Source: Bacillota bacterium
GTDB lineage: Bacteria > Bacillota > Clostridia > Christensenellales > UMGS416
Assembly (NCBI GenBank): GCA_023435705.1
Contig: JAEYRH010000008.1
Coordinates: 1-64,000 of the forward strand
Length of the DNA stretch: 64,000 nucleotides
Direction of reading: 5' to 3'
This document shows positions 50,665 through 59,817 of this stretch, in pieces. How positions within the stretch are numbered: the stretch's first letter is position 1; every line of letters begins with the position of its first letter. The notes beneath the pieces are model-generated. The model was not told the origin of the DNA. It did no database searches and saw only the letters and a program-made list of their open reading frames with translations. The translations under genes were made by a program, and so were the position numbers.

Positions 50665-52317
50665 CTACCTCAGCACGGCCCCATCACTGGCCGACGACAC
50701 CATCCTGGCATAGCGTGCCAGATAGCCGGTCGTGATGGAGGGGGGCTTGGGCTGCCAGGCCTGGCGGCGTTGGGCAAGCTCCTCGTCGGTCAGGCGCACG
50801 GATATGGCGCCCGCGGTGATGTCAATGTCGATGATGTCGCCCTCGCAGATGAGGCCAATCGGCCCTCCTGCCGCCGCTTCCGGCGACACATGGCCGATGG
50901 CAGCGCCGCGGGTTGCACCGCTGAAGCGCCCGTCGGTGATCAGCGCCACATCGTGGTCGTGACCGGCGCCGGCCAGCGTGGAGGTGGGCATCAGCATTTC
51001 GCGCATGCCGGGGCCGCCGGCGGGGCCCTCGTAGCGGATCACGACCACATCACCTTTTTGAATCTTCCCAGCCAGGATGGCCTCCACCGCCGCTTCCTCT
51101 CCGTCAAACACGCGGGCCGGGCCGGAGTGCTTCATCATTTCCGGAGCCACGGCGGATTTTTTCACCACGCCGCCCTCAGGGGCCAGATTGCCCATCAGCA
51201 CCTGGATGCCGCCGGTTCTCGACCAGGGGTTATTCAATGGCCGGACAACCTTATCGTCCAACACGGCGCGGCCTTGCACGTTTTCCGCAACGGTCTTGCC
51301 GGTGGCGGTGATCAGATTGGTGTGGATGAGCCCGCCTTCAGCCAGCCGCGCCATCACAGCCTGCACACCTCCGGCGGCGTCAAGGTCCTCCATGTGGTGG
51401 CCGCCGATAACCGGGCGCAGGTGGCACAGGTTGGGCGTTTTGGCGCTCACGGCGTCAATCGATCTCAAGTCCACCTTTACGCCGGCCTCGTGGGCCACGG
51501 CCAGCAGGTGCAGCACCGAGTTGGTGCTGCAACCCAGCGCCATGTCCACAGTCAACGCGTTTTCAAAGGCCTTTGGCGTCATGATGTCTTTGGGCTTGAT
51601 GCCCTTTCCCAGCAGCTCCATCACCTGCATGCCGGCGTGTTTGGCCAGCATGATGCGCTCGGCATACACAGCGGGGATGGTGCCGTTGCCCGGCAGGCCC
51701 ATGCCCAGCGCTTCGGTGAGGCAGTTCATGCTGTTTGCGGTGAACATGCCCGAGCAGGAGCCGCAGCCGGGGCAGGCGGCCTGCTCCAGCGCCGCCAGCT
51801 CGCCTTCGCTGATCTTGCCCACGGCGCAGGCCCCCACGCCTTCAAACACATCGGTGAGGTCCAGCCCCCTGCGGCCTGCCAGCATCGGCCCGCCGGACAC
51901 CAGCAGCGCCGGGATATTCACGCGCGCGGCGGCCATCAGCATGGCCGGCACGATCTTGTCGCAGTTGGGGATCAGCACCATCGCGTCAAAGGCGTGGGCC
52001 ATCGCCATGGCCTCAATGCTGTCGGCGATGAGCTCGCGGGAGGCCAGCGAGTAATGCATGCCCTTGTGGCCCATCGCGATGCCATCGCAGATGCCGATGG
52101 CCGGGAACTTGATCGGCGTGCCGCCGGCCACGCGGACACCGGCAGCCACGGCGTCGGCGACCTTGTCCAGGTTGATGTGGCCGGGCACAATCTCATTGTG
52201 GGCGTGCACCACGGCAACCAACGGCCGGGCCAGCTCCTCGTCGGTCATGCCGAGAGCCCTGAATAGCGAGCGGTGCGGAGCACGGGTGATGCCTAGTTTC
52301 ACGGAATCGCTGCGCAT
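50665..52317 (-). CDS. ilvD: Dihydroxy-acid dehydratase
   Basis: This Fe-S enzyme dehydrates dihydroxy-acids to the keto acids of valine and isoleucine. The 550-residue IlvD/Edd protein has cluster ligands in IPNCDKIVPAMLM and ACPGCGSCSGMFTANSM, and the C-terminal DGRFSGATRGAAIGHVSPEAA. The start ATG at 52317 gives the standard MRSDSVKLGITRAPHRSL; in-frame ATGs upstream add a repeat-derived leader. It is preceded and followed by palindromic elements. Confidence 0.96.
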   Translation of the reverse strand: MRSDSVKLGITRAPHRSLFRALGMTDEELARPLVAVVHAHNEIVPGHINLDKVADAVAAGVRVAGGTPIKFPAIGICDGIAMGHKGMHYSLASRELIADSIEAMAMAHAFDAMVLIPNCDKIVPAMLMAAARVNIPALLVSGGPMLAGRRGLDLTDVFEGVGACAVGKISEGELAALEQAACPGCGSCSGMFTANSMNCLTEALGMGLPGNGTIPAVYAERIMLAKHAGMQVMELLGKGIKPKDIMTPKAFENALTVDMALGCSTNSVLHLLAVAHEAGVKVDLRSIDAVSAKTPNLCHLRPVIGGHHMEDLDAAGGVQAVMARLAEGGLIHTNLITATGKTVAENVQGRAVLDDKVVRPLNNPWSRTGGIQVLMGNLAPEGGVVKKSAVAPEMMKHSGPARVFDGEEAAVEAILAGKIQKGDVVVIRYEGPAGGPGMREMLMPTSTLAGAGHDHDVALITDGRFSGATRGAAIGHVSPEAAAGGPIGLICEGDIIDIDITAGAISVRLTDEELAQRRQAWQPKPPSITTGYLARYARMVSSASDGAVLR

Positions 52318-52358
52318 GAGGATCAGACCTTTCTTGTACATAGAGGCGGGCCGGAGAT

Positions 52359-52615
52359 ACTCCCCCTGCCCTTCGGGCATCCCCCTCAGGAGGGGGACAA
52401 GTTCGGCTTGTTCAGGACGATACCTGCCTCCCTTTTGAGGGAGGTGTCGCCGCAGGCGACGGAGGGAGTTCCTAAGGGATTGGGGGCGGAGCCCCCATTA
52501 TTCAAACTTCGCCCCTCTCCCAATCCCCTGGGAGAGGGGGCTGGGGGTGAGGGTTTAGCATGACGAGCTCGGATGGAACCGTATAGACGGGCCGGGACGG
52601 AGCCCGGCCCCTACA
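52359..52615. repeat. Composite GC-rich palindromic element (copy 5), leuB-ilvD spacer
   Basis: Left half: CTCCCCCT, hairpin GCCC TTC GGGC, then CCCCCTCAGGAGGGGG. Right half: CCTCCCTTTTGAGGGAGG, hairpin GTCGCC GCA GGCGAC, GGAGGGAG. A GGGGGCGGAGCCCCC hairpin, the CTCTCCCAATCCCCTGGGAG palindrome and the GGGCCGGGACGGAGCCCGG module follow. Confidence 0.88.
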
Positions 52616-52642
52616 TTGACCGCCATTTGTCAGCTCTATACC

Positions 52643-53722
52643 TTATGCCTTGGCAATCTCTTCCACGATCAACCTTCCCATTTCCTTCGTCCCAACCCGC
52701 TTCATCCCCTCGCTCATGATGTCTCCGGTGCGGTAACCGGCGGCAAGCACGGCTTTCACGGCGGCTTCCACCGCTTGGGCTTCGGCTTCCAGATGGAAGG
52801 TGTGCCGCAGCATCATCGCAGCGGAGAGGATCGTGGCGATGGGGTTGGCACGGTCCTGCCCGGCAATGTCGGGTGCGGAGCCGTGCACCGGCTCATAGAG
52901 ACCGAAGCTGCCCTGCCCCAGGCTTGCCGACGGCAGCATGCCGATGGAGCCGGTGATAATCGAGGCGATGTCGGAGAGAATGTCGCCGAAGGTGTTTTCG
53001 GTCACGATCACGTCAAACTGACGGGGGCGCACCACCAGCTGCATGGCGGCGTTGTCTACATAAAGGTGATCCACAGCCACATCGGGATACTCCTTTGCCA
53101 CGCGCTCCACCGTCTTGCGCCACAACCGGGAGGTCTCCAGGATGTTGGCCTTGTCCACACTGGTTAAGCGGCGGCTGCGGGCGCGGGCAGCCTCAAAGCC
53201 CCGGCGGGCGATGCGCTCCACCTCAAAATCGGAATATACCATCGTGTCATAGGCGCTGTCGCCGGTACTGGACTCTGTGTGGCCCTTGGCCCCGAAGTAA
53301 AGGCCGCCTGTCAACTCCCGCACCACCAGCACATCCAGCCCCCCGGCCACCAGGTCCGGCCGCAGCGGGCAGGCGGAGGCAAGCTCCGGGAAGAGGAGCG
53401 CCGGCCGCAGGTTGGCATAAAGGCCCAGGCCGGATCGGAGGCCCAGCAGTGCCTTTTCGGGCCGCTGGTCGCCGGGCAGATTGTCCCACTTGGGGCCGCC
53501 CACCGCGCCCAGCAGCACCGCGTCGGAGTCGCGGCAGCTCTGGATCGTGTCCTCCGGCAGCGGGTGGCCGGTGGCATCGATGGCGGCGCCGCCCGCCAGC
53601 AGCGTGCGGAACTCAAACCCGTGCCCATACTTTGCGCCGATAGCCCTCAATACGTTGACAGCTTCCGCCACAACGTCGGGGCCGATGCCGTCACCGGGCA
53701 CCAGGGCAATGTGATAACTCAT
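52643..53722 (-). CDS. leuB: 3-Isopropylmalate dehydrogenase
   Basis: It oxidatively decarboxylates 3-isopropylmalate with NAD in leucine synthesis. The 359-residue protein has IALVPGDGIGPDVVAEA, VGGPKWDN, the Arg-rich substrate loop LGLRSGLGLYANLRPA, SVDKANILETSRLWR, and the metal/NAD region ENTFGDILSDIAS and HGSAPDIAGQDRANP. ATG at 53722 (GGAGGAA five bases away) overlaps the leuD stop as ATGA. Confidence 0.97.
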   Translation of the reverse strand: MSYHIALVPGDGIGPDVVAEAVNVLRAIGAKYGHGFEFRTLLAGGAAIDATGHPLPEDTIQSCRDSDAVLLGAVGGPKWDNLPGDQRPEKALLGLRSGLGLYANLRPALLFPELASACPLRPDLVAGGLDVLVVRELTGGLYFGAKGHTESSTGDSAYDTMVYSDFEVERIARRGFEAARARSRRLTSVDKANILETSRLWRKTVERVAKEYPDVAVDHLYVDNAAMQLVVRPRQFDVIVTENTFGDILSDIASIITGSIGMLPSASLGQGSFGLYEPVHGSAPDIAGQDRANPIATILSAAMMLRHTFHLEAEAQAVEAAVKAVLAAGYRTGDIMSEGMKRVGTKEMGRLIVEEIAKA

Positions 53723-54222
53723 TGGTTTCCTCCATTGGCGCGGGCGGCGATGGAGCCCATCAAGCCGCCGGACTGTATGATGTTTTGCAGAAATTCTGGG
53801 AACGGCTCCGCCTGCCAGGTCTTGCCGGCGGACACATCGGTAATTCTGCCGGTGTCGAAGTCCACCACCACAGTGTCGCCGGCAGCAATGCCTTCCACCG
53901 CTTCGGTGCACTCCAGGATCGGCAGGCCGATGTTGATGGCGTTGCGGAAGAAGATGCGGGCATAGCTTTTAGCAATCACGCAGGACACCCCGGACGCTTT
54001 GATGGCGATGGGCGCGTGCTCGCGGGAGGAGCCGCAGCCAAAGTTCTCGCCGCCCACAATGATGTCGCCAGGCTGTACCGATGAGGCGAAGCCGGCATCA
54101 ATATCTTCCATGCAGTGGCTGGCAAGATGTTTGGGATCAATGGAATTCAGATAGCGGGCCGGTATGATCACGTCGGTGTCAACGTTGTCGCCGTATTTGA
54201 AAACTTTGCCGTTGGCGTTCAT
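53719..54222 (-). CDS. leuD: 3-Isopropylmalate dehydratase, small subunit
   Basis: It forms isopropylmalate isomerase with LeuC. The 167-residue swivel-domain protein has KYGDNVDTDVIIPARYL, GENFGCGSSREHAPIAI and FFRNAINIGLPILE. ATG at 54222 has CTGGAGGTT upstream; a longer reading would enter repeat copy 6. Coupled to leuB. Confidence 0.97.
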   Translation of the reverse strand: MNANGKVFKYGDNVDTDVIIPARYLNSIDPKHLASHCMEDIDAGFASSVQPGDIIVGGENFGCGSSREHAPIAIKASGVSCVIAKSYARIFFRNAINIGLPILECTEAVEGIAAGDTVVVDFDTGRITDVSAGKTWQAEPFPEFLQNIIQSGGLMGSIAARANGGNQ

Positions 54223-54261
54223 GGTGAACCTCCAGACTTTATTCTGCGAGTCAAAACCTAT

Positions 54262-54452
54262 CGGCGGGCCGGGAAGGAGCCTGTAACCGGGCCGGGACGG
54301 AGCCCGGCCCCTACTGCTTGGAACTCCCTCCGTCAGCTTCGCTGCCACCTCCCTCAAGAGGGAGGCAAGTTCGTCATCGAACACATTGAGAGAGTACTAC
54401 TTGTCCCCCTCAAGGAGGGGGATGTCGTTCCGAAGGAACGACAGGGGGAGTG
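54262..54452. repeat. Composite GC-rich palindromic element (copy 6), overlaps the leuC 3' end
   Basis: It holds a GGGCCGGGACGGAGCCCGG module, then CTCCCTCCG, hairpin CAGC TTC GCTG, and CCTCCCTCAAGAGGGAGG. The mirror half follows: CCCCCTCAAGGAGGGGG, hairpin TCGTTCC GAA GGAACGA, CAGGGGGAG. The last 55 bases code for the LeuC C-terminus. Confidence 0.88.
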
Positions 54453-55710
54453 ATAATTCCTCCGGCCCGGCAATCCTGCCCAGCACCGCGCTGGCGGCTG
54501 CCACGGCGGGGTTGGCCAGATAGACCTCGGACTTGGGGTGGCCCATGCGGCCCACGAAGTTGCGGTTGGTGGTGGCCACAGCCCGCTCGCCCTCGGCCAG
54601 AATGCCCATATGGCCGCCCAGGCAAGGCCCGCAGGTGGGCGTAGAAACGGCGCAGCCGGAGGCGATGAAGATATCCATCAGCCCCTCGTGCACGGCGTCC
54701 AGCCAGATTTGCTGCGTGGCCGGGATGATGAGCGCACGCACCTTGGGAGCCACCTTGCGGCCCTTCAGCACCTCGGCGGCGGCTTTGAGGTCGCTCAATC
54801 TGCCGTTGGTGCAGGAGCCGATGACCACTTGATCAATCGGCACATCGCCGGCCAGCGAAACAGGCCGGGTGTTTTCCGGAAGGTGGGGGAACGCCACCGT
54901 GGGCGGGAGTTCGCTGAGAATGATCTCATAGGTCTCGTCATACTCTGCGTCGGGGTCGGCAGCAAACTCCACCGAGGGCCGCACGCCGCGGTCTTTCACA
55001 TAGGCGCGGGTAGCGTCGTCCACCGGGAAGATGCCGTTTTTGGCGCCGGCCTCGATGGCCATGTTGGCCACGGTGAAGCGGTCGTCCATCGTGAGATTGG
55101 CCACGCCGGGGCCAGTGAACTCCATGGATTTATACAGCGCGCCGTCCACGCCGATCATGCCGATGATGTGCAGGATCAGGTCTTTGCCGCCCACCCAGCG
55201 CCGAAAGCTGCCGGTGAGGTGGAAGCGCAACGCCGATGGCACCTTGAACCATGCCTTACCAGTCGCCATGCCGGCGGCCATGTCGGTGCTGCCCACGCCG
55301 GTGGAAAACGCGCCCAGCGCGCCGTAGGTGCAGGTGTGGCTGTCGGCGCCGATGACCACATCGCCGGGCACCACAAGCCCCTTTTCGGGCAGCAGCGCGT
55401 GCTCCACGCCCATCTGGCCCACCTCGAACCAGTTTTCAATGCCTTGCTCGTGGGCAAAGGTGCGGAGGCACTTGCACTGCTCGGCGGCCTTGATGTCTTT
55501 GTTGGGGGTGAAGTGGTCGGGCACCAGCGCCACACGGCTGCGGTCAAACACCTCTTTGGCGCCGGCCTTGTGAAACTCCTCAATGGCGATGGGGGCGGTG
55601 ATGTCGTTGCCCAGCACCATATCCAGCCGGCACTCCACAAACTGGCCCGGTTTCACGCTGGCAAGTCCAGCGTGGGCGGCCAGTATCTTTTGCGTCATCG
55701 TCATTGCCAT
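54397..55710 (-). CDS. leuC: 3-Isopropylmalate dehydratase, large subunit
   Basis: This is the aconitase-like Fe-S subunit of isopropylmalate isomerase, 437 residues. Cluster and active-site segments are GADSHTCTYGALGAF, VIGSCTNGRLSDL and CGPCLGGHMGI, then TNRNFVGRMG. The natural family end is near GRIAGPEEL; the last about 18 residues (LSLPLSFLRNDIPLLEGDK) are encoded by palindromic element copy 6. The start ATG lies one base after the cimA stop, with AGGAGGG inside cimA. Confidence 0.95.
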   Translation of the reverse strand: MAMTMTQKILAAHAGLASVKPGQFVECRLDMVLGNDITAPIAIEEFHKAGAKEVFDRSRVALVPDHFTPNKDIKAAEQCKCLRTFAHEQGIENWFEVGQMGVEHALLPEKGLVVPGDVVIGADSHTCTYGALGAFSTGVGSTDMAAGMATGKAWFKVPSALRFHLTGSFRRWVGGKDLILHIIGMIGVDGALYKSMEFTGPGVANLTMDDRFTVANMAIEAGAKNGIFPVDDATRAYVKDRGVRPSVEFAADPDAEYDETYEIILSELPPTVAFPHLPENTRPVSLAGDVPIDQVVIGSCTNGRLSDLKAAAEVLKGRKVAPKVRALIIPATQQIWLDAVHEGLMDIFIASGCAVSTPTCGPCLGGHMGILAEGERAVATTNRNFVGRMGHPKSEVYLANPAVAAASAVLGRIAGPEELSLPLSFLRNDIPLLEGDK

Positions 55711-55711
55711 A

Positions 55712-57313
55712 TCAGGTTCCCTCCTGTCGCTTCCACTGCAGCAATTTGTACTCCATGCTGTCCACCAAGGCTTGCATGCTGGCGTTGATCACGTTGGTAG
55801 AAACACCCACGGTGCTCCATTCCCGCTCGCCATCGGTCGATTCGATGATCACGCGCACGCGGGCGGCGGTGGCGGCGCGGCCATCCAGCACGCGGACTTT
55901 GTAGTCGGTCAGGTGCACCGAGGAGAGCACGGGGAAAAACACTTCCAGCGCCCGCCGCAATGCCTGGTCCAGCGCGTGCACCGGGCCATCGCCCTCGCCG
56001 CCGGTCACCTGCTTGCGGCCATCCACATCCACCTTCACGGTGCCGTAGGCCGAAAGGCCGCTATCCTGATCCTCATCCTCACCGATGAACTTGAAATACT
56101 CCACCTTGAAAAAGGGCTCATAAGGGGCCAAGTATTTGCGGGCAAGCACCTCAAAGGAACCGTCGGCGCCCTCGAACTGGAAGCCCTCGTGCTCCAGCTC
56201 TTTCAAGCGATTGGTGAGCTCGGTGATCGCCGGCGTGCTGCGGTCGATGCCGGGGAACATCGCCTGCAGCCGGTTGGCCAGCGCGCTGCGGCCCGCCACC
56301 TCAGAAAGCAGAAACGCCCGCTCGTTGCCCACTGCTGCCGGATCCAGGTGCTCGAAGCTCTCCGGCGTCTTCATCACGCCGTCGATGTGCATGCCGCCCT
56401 TGTGGGCAAAGGCGTTGTGGCCCACATAGGGCAGCCGGTCATCGAGCGCCACGTTGGCGATCTCGGCCACGGCCCTTGCTGTGTGGGTGAGCCGCTCCAT
56501 GCTGTCTTGCGCCACGCAGGCATATCCCAGTTTCAATTGCAGCGTGGGGATGATTGAGGACAGGTTGGCATTGCCGCAGCGCTCGCCGAAGCCCAGGAAT
56601 GTGCCCTGCACCTGCACCGCCCCGGCCACCACTGCCGACACAGAGTTGGCCACGGCCATGCCGATGTCGTCGTGGCAGTGGATGCCCACCATGCCCGGAT
56701 AGAGCCCGCCCGCCTTGGCGGTGGCTTCGGCAACCTGCTGAGGCAGCTGGCCGCCGTTGGTGTCGCACAGCACCAGCCGCCACGCCCCGCCGTCATGGGC
56801 CGCCTGCAGCACTTTCATCGCGTAGTCGGGATTACGGGCATGACCGTCAAAGAAATGCTCGGCATCAAAGATCACCTGCCGGCCCTGGCGGCGGAAGTAA
56901 TCCACGGTTTCAAAAATCAAATCGAGGTTTTGGTCCAGCGACACGCCCAGCACCCGCTCGGCGTGCAGATCCCAAGCCTTGCCGAAGATCACGACAACTT
57001 CGGTCTCCGCGCCCAGCAGCGCCTGCACGGAGGGGTCGGCCTCCACGGCCATGCTCTTGTGGCGGGTGCTTCCGAAAGCGGCCAGCCTGGCATGCTTCAG
57101 ATCAAGCGTTTTGGCCCTTTGGAAGAACTCCGCTTCCTTGGGGTTGCTGGTGGGGTTGCCGGCTTCGATCAGAGCGATGCCAAAGTCATCCAGCAACCGG
57201 CACAGGCGCATCCGGTCGCCCACGGAGAAGGCAATGCCCCGGGCCTGCGCGCCGTCGCGCATGGTCGTATCCAGGATTTCGATGGGTTTGCCAGCAGTTT
57301 GGGGAAAATCCAT
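55712..57313 (-). CDS. cimA: (R)-Citramalate synthase
   Basis: It condenses pyruvate and acetyl-CoA to citramalate, giving 2-oxobutyrate for isoleucine without threonine deaminase. The 533-residue LeuA-family protein has the CimA-type start IEILDTTMRDGAQARGIAFS, the metal His pair in GIHCHDDIGMAVANS, GFGERCGNANLSSIIP and a C-terminal regulatory domain (about 380-533). Presence in the leu/ilv operon and absence of ilvA nearby support the assignment over a second LeuA. ATG at 57313 has AAGGAGGTG five bases away. Confidence 0.94.
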   Translation of the reverse strand: MDFPQTAGKPIEILDTTMRDGAQARGIAFSVGDRMRLCRLLDDFGIALIEAGNPTSNPKEAEFFQRAKTLDLKHARLAAFGSTRHKSMAVEADPSVQALLGAETEVVVIFGKAWDLHAERVLGVSLDQNLDLIFETVDYFRRQGRQVIFDAEHFFDGHARNPDYAMKVLQAAHDGGAWRLVLCDTNGGQLPQQVAEATAKAGGLYPGMVGIHCHDDIGMAVANSVSAVVAGAVQVQGTFLGFGERCGNANLSSIIPTLQLKLGYACVAQDSMERLTHTARAVAEIANVALDDRLPYVGHNAFAHKGGMHIDGVMKTPESFEHLDPAAVGNERAFLLSEVAGRSALANRLQAMFPGIDRSTPAITELTNRLKELEHEGFQFEGADGSFEVLARKYLAPYEPFFKVEYFKFIGEDEDQDSGLSAYGTVKVDVDGRKQVTGGEGDGPVHALDQALRRALEVFFPVLSSVHLTDYKVRVLDGRAATAARVRVIIESTDGEREWSTVGVSTNVINASMQALVDSMEYKLLQWKRQEGT

Positions 57314-57330
57314 GGGGCACCTCCTTCTAT

Positions 57331-57667
57331 AAACTCCCTCCGCCCCCTTCGGGGGCACCTCCCTCAAGAGGGAGGCAAGTTCGTCATCCATCGTGGGTAC
57401 TACTTGTCCCCCTCCTGAGGGGGATGTCGCATAAGCGACAGGGGGAGTATCCGGGGGATTGGGGGCAGAGCCCCACAAAACTCCTTCCGCCGCCTGTGGG
57501 CGGCACCTCCCTCAAGAGGGAGGTAAGGCGAGATTACCATAAATCATGTTCAGGTCGACTCCCTACCCCCTTTGTTTTTGCCGAAGGCAAAAATTCAAGG
57601 GGGGATGCCGCCGCAGCGGCAGGGGGGATTTCCAAGGCATATCGCCCACAGGCGACAAGGGGGAGTT
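57331..57667. repeat. Composite GC-rich palindromic elements (copy 7, several units), leuA-cimA spacer
   Basis: This 337-base gene-free stretch is built from at least four units. Hairpins in order are GCCCCC TTC GGGGGC, GTCGC ATAA GCGAC, GCCGCC TGT GGGCGGC, TTTTTGCC GAA GGCAAAAA, GCCGC CGCA GCGGC and TCGCC CACA GGCGA. Each is flanked by CTCCCTCC or GGGGGAG and by CCTCCCTCAAGAGGGAGG-type palindromes. Confidence 0.88.
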
Positions 57668-57675
57668 ACCGGGCA

Positions 57676-59184
57676 TTATTCCCCCACAAACCGGTTCACC
57701 GCGTGCAGATAGGCTTTGATGCAGGCCTCCACAATGTCTGTGCTGGTGCCGCGGCCGCGCTCCTGCCGGCCACCGGCGGAAAGGCGCACATCAGCAACAC
57801 CCAACGCATCCTCGCCCTCGGTGGCCGAATGGATGCGGAAGAGCTCCAGCGTAAAGTCGGTGCCGACAATCTTGTTGATCGCCTTGAACGACGCGTCGAT
57901 GGGGCCGTCACCGGTGGAGACCTGCTCCACAGGCTCGCCGTCTTTCAGCACCCGCACGATGGCCGTGGCCGAAATCGTGTTGCCGGAGTTGACCACAAAA
58001 CGGTCATACACAAACAGCTCGTGGTGGCCGTTGCTCACATAGGGCTCCACCAGAGCCTCCAGGTCGCGGTCATCGATGGTCTTCTTGAGGTCGGCAAGCT
58101 TCTTGAATTCGGCTGCCACGCGGTCCAGGGCGTCCTTGGAAAGGGCGTAACCCATGTCGCGGAGCCGCTCCTCCAGCGCGTGGCGGCCGGAGTGCTTGCC
58201 CAGCACCATCTTGTTCTTCTGGATGCCCACTGCCTCGGGGTTCATGATCTCATAAGTCAGACGGTTTGCCATGATCCCGTGCTGGTGGATGCCGGCTTCG
58301 TGGGCAAAGGCATTGGCACCCACGATGGCCTTGTTGGCCTGCACATCCTGGCTGGTGATCATGGAAAGCAGCCGGCTTGCCGGATAGAGCTGTGTGGTAT
58401 CGATGCCCGTGGCAGCGTCATACTTCGCCTTGCGGGTGTTAAGCGCCATCACGATCTCTTCCAGCGCCGCGTTGCCGGCCCGCTCGCCAATGCCGTTGAT
58501 CGTGCACTCCACCTGCCCGGCCCCGGCCTCAATGCCGGCCAGCGTGTTGGCCACGGCCAGGCCCAGGTCGTTGTGGCAGTGCATGGAGATCACGGCCTTT
58601 TCGATGCCGCGCACGTTGTTTCTCAGGTGCACAATCAGGTCGCGCATCTCCTGCGGCGTGGTGTAGCCCACGGTGTCCGGCACGTTGATCGTGGTCGCCC
58701 CGGCGGCGATGGCTGCCTCAAACACCTGGCAGAGGAACGCCCAGTCGCTGCGGGTAGCGTCCTCTGCGGAGAACTCCACGTCGCCGCACAGGTTGCGGGC
58801 GTGCCGCACCATAGCGGCAGTCTGCTCCAGCACCTGCTCGCGGGTCATCTTGAGCTTGTATTGCATATGCACATCGGAGGTCGCGATGAAGGTATGGATA
58901 CGGGGCCGTTTGGCGCTTTTCACAGCCTCCCATGACCGGTCGATGTCCTTTTCCAGCGCCCGGGAAAGGGATGCCACGATGGGCTCCTTTACCGCCGCGG
59001 CAACCTGCCGCACGCTTTCAAAGTCGCCGGGGGAGGCGATGGCGAAACCAGCTTCGATCACATCGACCCGAAGGAGCTCCAGCTGCCTCGCGATCTCAAT
59101 TTTTTCCCGGATGTTCATGCTGCAGCCCGGCGACTGTTCGCCGTCTCGCAGCGTCGTGTCAAACACGATGATCTGCCTGGACAT
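57676..59184 (-). CDS. leuA: 2-Isopropylmalate synthase
   Basis: It condenses acetyl-CoA with 2-oxoisovalerate, the committed step to leucine. The 502-residue protein has IIVFDTTLRDGEQSPGCSMN, the metal site SMHCHNDLGLAVANTLAG, NGIGERAGNAALEEIVMAL, GKHSGRHALEERL and a C-terminal leucine-sensing domain (about 390-502). AGGAGG precedes the ATG. It is probably subject to leucine feedback in addition to the T-box. Confidence 0.97.
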   Translation of the reverse strand: MSRQIIVFDTTLRDGEQSPGCSMNIREKIEIARQLELLRVDVIEAGFAIASPGDFESVRQVAAAVKEPIVASLSRALEKDIDRSWEAVKSAKRPRIHTFIATSDVHMQYKLKMTREQVLEQTAAMVRHARNLCGDVEFSAEDATRSDWAFLCQVFEAAIAAGATTINVPDTVGYTTPQEMRDLIVHLRNNVRGIEKAVISMHCHNDLGLAVANTLAGIEAGAGQVECTINGIGERAGNAALEEIVMALNTRKAKYDAATGIDTTQLYPASRLLSMITSQDVQANKAIVGANAFAHEAGIHQHGIMANRLTYEIMNPEAVGIQKNKMVLGKHSGRHALEERLRDMGYALSKDALDRVAAEFKKLADLKKTIDDRDLEALVEPYVSNGHHELFVYDRFVVNSGNTISATAIVRVLKDGEPVEQVSTGDGPIDASFKAINKIVGTDFTLELFRIHSATEGEDALGVADVRLSAGGRQERGRGTSTDIVEACIKAYLHAVNRFVGE

Positions 59185-59254
59185 GACTGTTGCCTCCTTC
59201 TTTTATAATTCACCGCCGGGGGTTCCGGCGGTTGTTGGGCTTTGGTATTCTAGC

Positions 59255-59400
59255 TTTCCCGTCCCACTTGAAGGGGGAGGGGTTGGGGAGAGGATTTTCT
59301 GGGGCGGGTAAGGAGACCCATTATCGGGCCGGGACGGAGCCTAATCACGGGCCGGGACGGAGCCCGGCCCCTACTGGGGGATCGGGGGCGCAGCCCCCGC
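59255..59400. repeat. Composite GC-rich palindromic element (copy 8)
   Basis: It holds TCCCACTTGAAGGGGGAGGGG, then two successive copies of the module starting GGGCCGGGACGGAGCC, the second complete with CCCGGCCCCTACTG, and a GGGGGCGCAGCCCCC hairpin. It lies between the unknown small gene and leuA. Confidence 0.8.
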
Positions 59401-59454
59401 ATCAAACCAGGGTGGGCGGGCGGGTGATAAAGCCGGCAACCCTGTCGGATGGAA

Positions 59455-59781
59455 TCAGATGATAACATACGACGCATCGTTATCGTGAGGTGCAAATTGC
59501 ATCGCTTCCGGGCCTACATAATCCTCATCCTTGATTGATACCTTTAGTTTGCAACCATCCTCCAGCAAGAACACTACCCACTCTGTTCCAATGCTTACCT
59601 GCGCGACGATACCTTTGATTGATTCGGCTATGGCGGCTGACAATTCGGTTTGATTTCCGCTCGAATCTTCAAAGAACACTGGATTATAGATACAAATAAA
59701 ATATATATCCGTGCGCAACCACCAGTAATCTTCGACTCGTTGAATTTCATCAATCCGGATGATGGGTGAAACTACACTCAT
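59455..59781 (-). CDS. Unknown small protein inside the BCAA operon
   Basis: The 108-residue protein starts MSVVSPIIRIDEIQRVEDYW, is strand-rich and acidic, and has no signal peptide. No family is recognised. AGGAGAA precedes the ATG, so it is likely translated. Its AT-rich codon use differs from the surrounding genes, and palindromic elements lie on both sides, which suggests insertion into the operon rather than a biosynthetic role. Confidence 0.6.
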   Translation of the reverse strand: MSVVSPIIRIDEIQRVEDYWWLRTDIYFICIYNPVFFEDSSGNQTELSAAIAESIKGIVAQVSIGTEWVVFLLEDGCKLKVSIKDEDYVGPEAMQFAPHDNDASYVII

Positions 59782-59817
59782 CGTAGGTTCTCCTAATCGA
59801 AGCGATTGCTCACAATG

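Noticed and set aside
50602..52266. Plus-strand open frame of 554 codons opposite ilvD
   Set aside because: It is an antisense reading of the conserved ilvD coding sequence, starts inside a palindromic element and has a His/Gln/Gly-rich nonsense composition.
57331..57667. Regularly spaced palindromes considered as a CRISPR array
   Set aside because: Units are mirror-image hairpins with variable arms, not identical direct repeats separated by unique spacers of constant length, and no cas genes are present.
56554..58935. Plus-strand open frame of 793 codons across cimA, the spacer and leuA
   Set aside because: It crosses two genes and a repeat cluster on the opposite strand, which is only possible because the region is GC-rich. 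No domain is present.
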